Assembly (NCBI GenBank): GCA_027972325.1
Contig: JAPMOS010000025.1
Span: forward strand, 248,001-312,000
Length of the DNA stretch: 64,000 nt
Direction of reading: 5' to 3'
From: Paratrimastix pyriformis
Taxonomy: Eukaryota > Preaxostyla > Paratrimastigidae
Below, one piece after another: positions 53,529 through 64,000 of the stretch; position 1 is the stretch's first letter; the number at the start of each line of letters is the position of its first letter. A model generated the notes under the pieces. That model was not told the DNA's origin. It was given only the letters and a program-made list of their open reading frames with translations, and made no database searches. A program made the translations under genes and the position numbers.

Positions 53529-56500
53529 ATGACGCTTCTCCGAGGATTACTTTGTACCTGTTTCTTTGTCGGTGCCCTCTCATTTGGGATCTTCCCTCAA
53601 ATCCGAGGAGGGAACTATGAGAAGAAGAGCGTTGAGTGTTTTCTCTGCACTGTTTTTGTCAACGTTGCCCAGCAGTTTACCGAAATCCACGAAATGTCGG
53701 GCGAGCAGGCTCTCCTCACTTTCTGCAAGCGCCTTCCCACGGGAACACAGTCGGCATGCGCAGCTTTCGTTAAGCTTGCTGGGGACGATCTCGCCAAACT
53801 GATTGAGGCGGGTCTGTCAGGCCCCTCTGCACTCTTCTCGGCTCACGCTCTGGGCAGACCTTTCACCTGATCGCGTGTGCCGACACCTCGGTTCATGCGA
53901 TGCCTACCCCAAGTGCGAGCTGTTCCCCCAGCCCACCTCCTCCAACAAGCAGACCGGCCCCATGCCCAAGGTGCAGGTCTGCTGCTCGCACCCACCCCGT
54001 GGCACAGGGGACTCACCTTGTCCGGTCGGCCTCTGCAGATTAACGGCTGGAACCCCTGGAAGTGGTTGATGGCCGAGATGGAGCGTGTCTTCCAGGACCG
54101 GGACCCCGCCCAGGACGATGACGACGACCTCTTCTCGGGCTCCTCCGCCACCCTGCGCGGCTACGACTGGCGCGGCCGGTCTGTCTCTGCCCCGTCCCAG
54201 CGGTCGGTCGTCTGATCATCCTCTCCCGGGCCGGCCGACCCATGTGATCTGCGACCGTGACGGCGTAGCGACTGCAACGACAAGGACCCCAACATCTACC
54301 CGGGCAACGCCATCCCCTCGGCCGACCCGTCGCTCGACTGGGACTGCAACGGCATTCACGGCATCAACCCCGCCTCCGGCAAGCCCTACAAGGTCCGCTG
54401 CGCGCCCGTCCCCCCCGGCCCCCCCGTCCCCCCCGGCCGCATGGCCTGCATTTCTCATCATCGCCCATCGTTTGTGGTTCGTGCTCCCCGCATCCCCCCA
54501 GGAGGAGCTGTGCCCCGGCGGGCCGGCTGAGCATCGCGGCATCATTGCCATTGGCGACTCGGTGACGGCCCACTTCCACGCCCCCACACGGTCCGGCCCC
54601 CCCGGCCCCGCCTCCCCTTGCCCTCCTTCCACCACTGCTGGAGCCCCACCATGCTCACCTCCCTCGCCCCTTATCCCTCACCCCCGGGTCGGCAGGTACT
54701 TCAACGCGTCCGAGTTCGACGCGCACGACATCCTCGCCAACATTGAGAACGAGATGGACTGGCCCCAGGAGGGCTGGGCCACGGGCATCCGGTCCCGCTC
54801 CACCGAGACCCCCGTCCCCCTGGACAGCCTCTACCAGCGCCTCTGGCGCCGCGACCACTGCGTCCACCGGTCCGCCCACGCGGCCCATCCACGAGCTCCC
54901 CGGGGCTGACCCACGGGTGTCGGCTGAGCTGACCGTCCCTGTCCGACTCCGCTGCTTCCTTTGGGGGCCGCTGGGGCCGGGGGGGGCGCCGCAGCAACTA
55001 CCAGAACCTGGGCGTGAACGGGGCCGACAGCACCGAGATCCTGGGGCTCGTCAAGAAGGGCCTCCACCCTGGCAGGCATGCGGTCCGCCCCCCCCCCCCC
55101 CCCCCCCCCCCCTGCCCACGCCATGCCCACGCCATGCCCGGACCTGTACTCCACCGCCGCCAGCCGTGTGGACGTGGGATTTCACGAACCTGCGCCCTCG
55201 TCATGCCGTTGGTCCTCACCCACTCCGTCGCCCTCCCCCTGGACCCCACTCCGCCGCCTCCACAGCCCGGCCCGCGTCTTCTTCGGCCTGGTCGGCAACG
55301 GTCCGTGGCGAGCCGCCCCTCCTTCCTTCCACCTGCTGTGCCCCATCCCTGTGCCCCTCCCGCTCGTCACCTTGGTTGCCTCGCGCTCATCTGTTTCGCG
55401 GCTCCCTCCCTCTCCTCTCCTCCCCCTCTGCTCTCCTCGCGGCCAGATGTCTGCGCCGGCCGGCAGGACGACATGTCCCTGATGACCACCCCCGAGGCCT
55501 TCCGGGCCGGCGTCCTGGTCCGCCTCCGGCCTCCCCTCCCCTCCCCCTGCGTCCCGCTTGGCTGGGGAGGCCCCAACGACTCACCATCCTCCTTCCCGGC
55601 TGGCTGGGCGCCTGCAGGAGACCTTCCGCTACCTGGACACGGTGCTGGCCGCCGGGTCGACCATCGCCCTGGTGCCGGTCATCGACGGGCGCATCCTGTG
55701 GGACACCATGCACGCCCAGCTGCACCCCGTCGGCAGGGGCGTCACCTTCGCGGTCTGCCATCCCCCCCCCCCCCCCCCCCCCCCCCCGCCCTCCGACCTC
55801 CAACCAACCCGTCGATCGGCAAGACACGCCGCCAGACCACTTGGGTTGGGGGGTCGGGAGGCCGCGCTGAGACGGCATCGCGCGTGCCCCGATCGCCCAG
55901 GCTGACCTTCTCCTCCCCGCTGCGCCACCACCCCCCTTCCCCTTCCCCTTCCCCTTCCCCGGGCAGGACTTCTACAAGTACCTGAGCTGCCTGGACGTCA
56001 ACCCGTGCCAGCCCTGGATGAACCCCAACGCCACCCAGCGGGACATGGGCTCCTTCCGTGCGATGGAGCTGAACAAGCAGTACCTGGACATCATGGCCAC
56101 CACCAACTTCACCAACATCGAGCTGATCTACCCGGGCCTCGACCTCAAGGAGGTCCTCGACCAGTGGGTGGCCGAGGGCCACGACCCGACCCAGATCATC
56201 GACCACATCGGTCTGGCGGTGCGCACATCATATATTATTATTATTATTATGATCATCGACCACATCGGTCTGGCGCGCACATCAGAGCGTCACCATCACC
56301 ACCATCCAATCATCCTGTCGCGGCTCGTGGGTGTGGATATGGGTGACATCGGGTTGTGTGGCGCCAATGCGCCCCGCCTTGGCCTTCTCTCGTCTGACCC
56401 CCCCCCCCCCCCCCCCCCCCCCCCGCACACACACAGACGGCTTCCACCCGAGCCCCTTCGCCCAGATCCGGGGGGCGGACTTCTACTGGACCCGCACCCA

Positions 56501-56585
56501 GCAGGCCGCCCCGGACTTCTGGGGGCCCGTCAACCCGAACAACGCCCGCATCGAGGCCCTCTTCGGCGACCAGGGCGGCTACTGA
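53529..56585 (+). CDS. AOAH: Acyloxyacyl hydrolase (saposin B + SGNH lipase)
   Basis: AOAH removes secondary acyl chains from bacterial lipid A and is a secreted or lysosomal enzyme. ATG 53529 gives a signal peptide (MTLLRGLLCTCFFVGALSFG) and a saposin-B domain with its cysteines (VECFLCTVFVN ... FCKRLPTGTQSACAAFV). The calcium-binding linker LRGYDWRGRDCNDKDPNIYP and DWDCNGIHGINPASGKPY matches human AOAH closely. The SGNH domain has the Ser block IGDSVTAHF (about 54548-54575), NEMDWPQEGWATG, RLWRRDHCVHRNYQNLGVNG, the Asn block VGNDVCAG, and the Asp/His block DGFHPS (about 56438-56455). It ends ALFGDQGGY at TGA 56583-56585. Introns at 54591-54694, 54870-54994 and 55301-55446 are pinned by homology; all use GTCCG donors. 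All catalytic blocks are present, so it looks functional. It probably digests LPS of bacterial prey (inference). Confidence 0.95.
55085..55111 (+). repeat. Poly-C tract after a GTCCGC donor in AOAH
   Basis: Over 20 C start right behind the donor of the intron after the exon encoding LGLVKKGLHPGR. Comparable runs lie at about 55764-55789 and 56398-56424 in later AOAH introns. Confidence 0.85.
56195..56285 (+). repeat. Tandem duplication of an exon end plus 5' splice site in AOAH
   Basis: The sequence gatcatcgaccacatcggtctggcg, i.e. codons IDHI plus the GTCTG donor, occurs twice. It lies at about 56196-56220 and again at about 56250-56275, separated by a (TTA)n stretch. Splicing from the first copy joins in frame to DGFHPS. 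The second copy is a perfect decoy donor. Confidence 0.85.
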
Positions 56586-57457
56586 GCGACTTTCGGCATC
56601 GCGCGCGCGGCGCAGGCCACGTGGATGGGCCCCCGGGCGGCACCTAACAGTGCCCCCCCCATCCGCCCCTCCGGTGGCTCGGCACAAGACACCTGGCCCC
56701 CTTCCACCCCCTCTCGTATGGCTTCGTTTCGTTTCATTTTTTTCCGTTCGGTGTTTCTGTTTTTTTTTTTTTCTGATCATTCGTCTGTCTGTCTGTGCTT
56801 GTCTGTCCTTGTCCTTGCCCGTGTTTTTATGCAGATTGCAGCCCTCATGCACACCCATTTTCCCCCCTTCCAATAACGCCCCCCATCCCCTGTTGTTTTT
56901 CCCCGTTGTCTCCACCCCGGGCCACCCGGCCCCCCCCATGCGCCCCCCATGCGCCCCCCACGCGCGACCCGCCCGAGCGCCGCTCGAGATCCCTCCTTTC
57001 ATTTCTGTATGTCGTTTCTTCCATTTTGATTTTCATTGTTCAACCCGCGGTGCCACGAACGTATATCTCTTTCACCCCCCTCTTCCACCTCTGGTTGTTC
57101 CTTCCCTTTCGCCTCTCCCTCTCTCTCCATGAGAAAAAAAAGCACCGCGAGGCTCAGGGCGAACCGCCCTGAGCTCCACCCCCTCTTCAATGTGTTGGTC
57201 TTCAATGTGTTGGCTTTGGGGCTTCGTTGACGAGGACTGTGAGGGGCAAGGACGTAGGGGGAATGATATGTTCGCATCTTTGAGCGAGCATGAACCGCAC
57301 CCTCCGAACGACCGTATGTCTGTCTCTCAGTGGAAATTTCGGAAGATGGAGACCCGGTACCTCTGAATGAAGTCACCCTGTCATGCGCTGTCAAGTCCTT
57401 GCCACGTCCGATCCGAGCTGACCCATCGGGGAGCACACACCTCCGCACGAGTTGCCG
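56586..57457. other. Intergenic region, AOAH to PDI
   Basis: About 870 bp, T-rich and C-rich in the first half (T13 near 56761-56773), AT-richer in the second. Both flanking genes are on the plus strand. Frames are open by chance, but I find no conserved protein or RNA gene. Confidence 0.45.
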
Positions 57458-59009
57458 ATGATCAAGGCTTTGCTGATCGCCTCCCTTCTGCTGGGCTATA
57501 CACTAGCCGCAAGCAGTGTCATTGAACTGAGCCAGAAAAATTGGCAAAAGGAAGTCGCAAAGAGTGATGATATCATCCTTGTCGAGTTCTTCAGGTTTGT
57601 GGGCTGTGAAGGATCCCATGTCCATTTGTTCTTTCTTCTTTAGCCCACGTTGCGGCCACTGCCAGCAATTCGCCCCTGTGTACGAGGCTGTCGCCAAGTC
57701 AATGGCCGAGGTGGGCATTCGCGTTGGCCGTGTCGATGTCTGCGGTCTTCCATTTTCGATTCTCACACATCACTCTCGCTTCCCGTTTTCCCAGGTGACC
57801 CAAGAGCAAAGCATCGCCGGCCAGTTCCAGTCCGTGCTGCCCGCTCTTCCTATTCTCCTCACGTTCCTTTCGCCTTCCCAGGATCCAGGGCGTGCCCACG
57901 GTGAAGCTCTTCAAGCCGCGTGAATCCGCCCCGATCGACTACCAAGGCGCACGCACCCTCAAGGACGTGACCAACTTCCTTCTGGAGCACCAGCTGGGGG
58001 GCGCCCAAACCCCGGTCCTGTCCTCGCCCGCCAAGGCGGACAGCTTCCTGGCCGCCAGCCCGGAGAAGCCCCATGTTGTCTGTGGTCGTTCGCCCGTTCG
58101 TTCTCACGCCCGCCCATTTCGGATGTTCCCCCCCAGGTTCTGTTCAGCAAGAAGGCCACCCCGCCGCCCATGTTCAAGCAGCTCTGCTACAAGTTCCGCA
58201 GCGGCATCCAGTGCGGCTTCGTGGGGGAGAAGCACGCCCAGTCGCTGGAGGCCCTCAAGGCCAAGCTCGCCCCGGAGGAAGAGACCCTCGGGCTGCCCGC
58301 CATCCGGGCCCTGGTCAAGGGTGCCCCGAAGGCCTTCCATGGGGACCTCAAGTACCCCGAGCTGCTCGCCTTCTTCCAGTCGCTGGCCCCCAAGTCCGCC
58401 GGCGGTCCGACCTCGCACGCCACCTCCTCGGCCGGCAAGAAGGGCGCATCGGCCTCTTCTTCTTCTTCGTCCTCCTCGTCCTCGTCCTCCTCTTCGTCGT
58501 CTTCGTCGTCGGCGCCCGAGCCGGAGCCCGAGAAGCCTGCCGCCGAGCCCGCTGTCCGTGCCGACCTCCCGGCTGCGCTGCCGCAGCACATCGAGCACCT
58601 GAGCTCGTCCCAGTGGAAGGCGGCCTGCTCGGCGAGCCAGGGCACCCTCTGCGTGGCCTTCGTGCTGCCCACCGACAGCCCGGCCGAGGCCCAGACGGCC
58701 TGGCTGGAGGAGCTGCTCAACCTGCAGTACGCCACCCAGGGGTACCACTGGTTCTGGGCCGCCCCCGAGGAGCTGCGGGACGTGGACTTCGGGGAGCACA
58801 TCCAGATGCCCGCCCTGGGGGAGGCCCCCATGGCCTTCGCCCTCAACCCCCGCCGGGCCCGGCTGGCCCAGTGGGCCCCCGAGGAGAAGCCCGCACCCGA
58901 GGCCGCCCCCGCCCAGGCCTGGGGCCAGGTCAGCCGCTTCCTGGACCGGCTCGTGGGGGGCGACGCCCACTTCGTCTCCGTCCGGAGGGCCCCCAAGGAG
59001 GACTTGTAA
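57458..59009 (+). CDS. P5/PDIA6-like protein disulfide isomerase
   Basis: ATG 57458 starts a signal peptide (MIKALLIASLLLGYTLAASS). It is followed by one thioredoxin domain: DDIILVEFF, then (intron with GTTTG donor, about 57595-57642) SPRCGHCQQFAPVYEAVAKS with the CGHC redox centre, and IQGVPTVKLFKP with the cis-Pro. A Ser/Glu-Pro-rich linker (about 58450-58530) leads to a C-terminal b-like domain (WKAACSASQGTLCVAFVLPT, ATQGYHWFWAAPEELRD). This is similar to the last domain of PDIA6/P5. It ends APKEDL, a KDEL-type ER retention signal, at TAA 59007-59009. Human P5 has two redox domains; here only one is visible. Further short introns near 57740-57795, 57834-57882 and 58080-58138 use GTCTG/GTCCG-type donors. 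Confidence 0.87.
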
Positions 59010-59380
59010 ATTGCTGTAACGGATTGCTGTCGGTTGTTGTACCCTAACGGATTGCTATCGGTTGTTGTATCATCGGTGCTTTGGGGGGCGGCCGGGGGAT
59101 GGCGATGGCGCTCGTTCGTTGTTTTTTCGGCGCCAGAAGAGCAGCCCAGTCGCCTCAACCCGCAACCTCCCCTCGGAAACCAGTGGGCCGAACCCGGAGG
59201 CACCCCCCCCCCCCCCCCCCCCCCCTCCTCCTCCTTCACCCCTGCCCCACCCCGGGCACAGAGCGAGGAGACAAACGTCTTGTTCCAATCGAACAAACCC
59301 CAGCAGGTGCGAGGGGGTGATGCCGGTCCAGCCGTGCACCCCCCACCCGACCCGCCTCGCTTGCCCACATCCCCTCCTGG
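59010..59380. other. Convergent 3' region with poly-C run
   Basis: Begins with a direct repeat of ttgctgtcggttgttgta / ttgctatcggttgttgta (about 59024-59068) just after the PDI stop, possibly a duplicated 3' UTR element. A C20 run follows at about 59205-59224. No gene seen. Confidence 0.5.
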
Positions 59381-61572
59381 TTATACACACACCCTGCTGC
59401 CGGCCGTCTGGCAGCTTTCACGAAGGCGGTGGCTTCCGGCCGGAGAGGGCACGGGCGCTGCCCAGCCCCGGGGTCGTGCGTGGGGCCCCCCCGCCAGCCG
59501 GTGGGGGCGGTCGGGCCGCCCCTGGGCCGGTGGCGCTGCCCCGGCGTGCCCCCGCCGACGGGGGGCTGCCGGGGGCCGGCCCGGGGATGGCCTGCTGGTG
59601 GTGGGCATGGGCCGGGCGCTGGGGATGGCGGGGGCCGCAGCCCGCTTGGGGGCCGACAGGACCCGGGCGGCTGGGGCGGCTGGGGCGGGGGGCGGGGGCG
59701 CACCCGCCTGAGAGACGGACGAGTCCCCCGGGGCCGCGTCCTCGTCCGTGTCCTCCCCGAACCCGTCCGGGGCCCCCTCGGGGCCCTGCGAGACCGTCTG
59801 CTGGGTGGAGGTCGGGGTGGGGGCCCCGGCCCCGGCCCGGCGCCGCTCGATGGTCAGCTCGCGCATGCGGGTGGTGAGGTCGTGCAGGTAGTCGCGGATG
59901 TAGAGCAGCCGGAGGGCGTTCAGCTCGATGGCGGTCAGGGTGGTGGGGGCGGCCGAGGGCCCCGTGGCGGCCTTGCTGGGGGCGGGGGCGTCCTGGCCCT
60001 CGTCGGGCCCCACCCCGAGGGACTCGTCGCTGGCCCCGGCCGCCCGGAGCACGTCCCGGATCTTGTAGTTCTCCTGCAGCTGGCCCACCACCTTGGCCAG
60101 CTCGGCCTGGGAGGGCTGCATGGCCTGGACGTGCTGCTGGATGACCAGCTGCTGCATCTGCTGCTGGGGGCTCAGGCCCGGGGTCGAGGGCAGCACCTGG
60201 TTGATGCCCGCGGGGCCCAGGGCCCCGCCGAGGCCATGGCGGCCAGCATGTAGGCCGTCGAGGCGCTGATAGGGGCGGCCCCGGGGAGCACGGGCGACCC
60301 GACCACACCCGCCCCGCCCGCCCCCGAGCGGCCCGTGGTGGGGGTGGACGCTGGCGTTTGGGATTGCTGCTGTTGCTGTTGCTGCTGTTGCTGCTGGATT
60401 TGCTGTTGGAGGAGGAGGAACTGCTGCTGGTGGAGCTGCGAGAGGGCCGCCGAGCCGCCCTTGTGGGTGCGGGCTGCCACGCACCGGTTGAAGAGGCTAT
60501 TCAGGGCCCTGCAGCCATCGATCGGACACCCGCGAGCCAGAAAAAGACACCGTCAGCAGAATGCCCACAGCACACACATCCGCGTCCACCCCCCTGCCCA
60601 ATCTCCCCCCCCCCCCCCCCCCCCACCGCTCCCCTTCTTGGCCGGTGTATGCGGACATTGTGAACTCGGCCATGTTGCGCTTGGCCCGCTCGAGTTGGTC
60701 GGCTTCGGTCAGCAGGCGGGTCTCCTCTCCGCGGGCCTCGCTCCGGATCCGCTGCAGCTGCTGGCCCTGCTCGTTGAGCGAGGTGCGCTTCTGCATGATC
60801 TCCTTGTCCAGCTCCTGCGGGCAGAGGAAGGGGCGTGAGAGGGGGCCACGAGGAGGGGGCCGGGGGGCAGACTCGGCGCTGCTCGGCCAGGGTGCGCTTG
60901 AGGGACTGCAGCTCGCCCTCGAGGTTCTCCTTGGTCTTGCGCAGCAGGCAGTTGTTCTGCTCCAAGGTCATGTACCGTTGCCGGATGGCCTGCCGGTCCG
61001 AGAGGGGGTGTGAGTGAGCACATGGCCATCGGGGGGGAGGGTGGAAGGAACCGGGGCGAGGGTGGCAGAAAGGAGACCTGGGTGTCTTGCAGATCCTGCT
61101 TGGCCCGCATGTCGTTCTCCTCCGACTCGAGGTAGTCCCGGTAGGGGAAGAGCTTCTCCACCCGGGCCTCCAGGGCTGACTTCTCCTGGGTCAATCTGGC
61201 CAGCCTCTGGGTAGCAGCATCGATCTCGCGATCGAGCGTCTCACAATTTTTCTTCTCTTGCTCTTCCATGGCTGCAGCTTGCCTCACCTTCTCGTCAGCT
61301 TGCTGGCGTGGGGTGAGATGTCTGATGGGTGAACGGAGGAATCACCAAACCTGAATTGCATGCTCATAAAGTCGCGGCAAGTCCACCAAAGTGGCGTGCT
61401 TCCTTTCAATTTCTGTTTTTCGTTTCTGGAAGTCGACCCGCCGTAATTCGGATTCTTTTTTTTGTTGTTTCAGGGCATCCTTGGCCTCTTCCAATTCGCG
61501 CTTTTTTTGCATTAAAACAGTGCCCGGATGGGCATGTTGTTGGGTTGGCGCTGCTGGGGGAGGACGCAGCAT
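59381..61572 (-). CDS. DUF4200 coiled-coil protein (CCDC42/CFAP73-like)
   Basis: DUF4200 proteins are axonemal or basal-body coiled coils. From ATG 61572 the exon carries LMQKKRELEEAKDALKQQKK, RRVDFQKRKTEIERKHATLV. Following exons give EEQEKKNCETLDREIDAATQ, ARVEKLFPYRDYLESEEND (the family's 'k..f..YLE.V' point), RYMTLEQNNCLLRKTKENL, and ALNSLFNRC. The C-terminal half is poly-Gln (about 60360-60425) and Pro/Ala-rich. The frame changes near 60220-60245, between the poly-Gln exon and GINQVLPSTPGLSPQQQMQQ. That could be an unrecognised intron or an indel in GC-rich sequence. The 3' end at 59381 is the first stop in the latter frame and is uncertain. An additional N-terminal exon above 61572 is possible. 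Confidence 0.68.
60355..60430 (-). repeat. Poly-glutamine (CAG/CAA)n coding repeat
   Basis: On the minus strand it encodes runs of Gln with a few Ile/Leu, within the DUF4200 protein C-terminal half. Confidence 0.8.

Positions 61573-64000
<2,428 letters not shown>

Noticed and set aside
56586-57457. Several open frames between AOAH and PDI
   Set aside because: They are low-complexity, overlap on both strands and lack conserved motifs or splice context.

Overview
This is a gene-dense, intron-rich nuclear segment from a protist with a GC-rich genome. The coding content suggests a flagellated, anaerobic or microaerophilic phagotroph. At the right edge is pyruvate:ferredoxin oxidoreductase (PFO). 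Flagellar or ciliary families are present: katanin p60, the katanin-interacting protein KATNIP, and a DUF4200 coiled-coil protein of the CCDC42/CFAP73 type. There is also a secreted LPS-deacylating enzyme of the acyloxyacyl hydrolase family. This fits a free-living anaerobic excavate such as the Preaxostyla (Paratrimastix-like), but the lineage is an inference from gene content.

Layout, left to right: (1) 1-10097, +, the 3' part of a giant helical-repeat protein with two C-terminal RanBP2/NZF zinc fingers. (2) 10598-13662, -, RNA polymerase I subunit RPA49. (3) 13716-14855, +, an unrecognised protein. (4) 15015-15497, -, a short COMM-domain protein. (5) 15582-17999, +, dehydrodolichyl diphosphate synthase. 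(6) 18099-19549, -, a GOLGA7/ERF4 family protein. (7) 19785-25185, -, a DUSP-containing ubiquitin-specific protease. (8) 25373-27831, -, a leucine-rich protein. (9) 27939-30691, -, katanin p60. (10) 30801-40162, +, KATNIP. (11) 40490-42769, +, a C2H2-PHD-SET protein. (12) 42982-45175, -, NPL4. (13) 45267-52311, +, an F-box/LRR protein. (14) 52697-53461, -, an intronless putative cysteine hydrolase. (15) 53529-56585, +, acyloxyacyl hydrolase. (16) 57458-59009, +, a PDIA6/P5-like disulfide isomerase. (17) 59381-61572, -, the DUF4200 protein. (18) 62113-64000, +, PFO, cut by the window end.

Three genome-scale patterns stand out. First, 5' splice sites are not GTAAGT/GTATGT. Wherever a conserved protein fixes the junction they read GTCCG or GTCTG, less often GTTCG, GTCGG or GTTTG. 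Introns can be as short as 38-48 nt. Second, almost every gene starts in sequence of roughly 50% GC and becomes much more GC-rich towards its 3' end. Third, gene pairs are often head-to-head with only 53-109 bp between start codons, including katanin p60 with KATNIP. Introns carry long poly-C tracts, nearly always C on the sense strand, and many minisatellites.

Functionally the window mixes cytoskeleton (katanin/KATNIP/DUF4200), ubiquitin handling (USP, NPL4, F-box/LRR, NZF protein, COMM-domain protein), ER and secretory work (cis-prenyltransferase, P5-like PDI, GOLGA7/ERF4, secreted AOAH), transcription and chromatin (RPA49, PHD-SET) and anaerobic energy metabolism (PFO). Exon coordinates were read by eye from splice signals and protein conservation. 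CDS spans below include introns.
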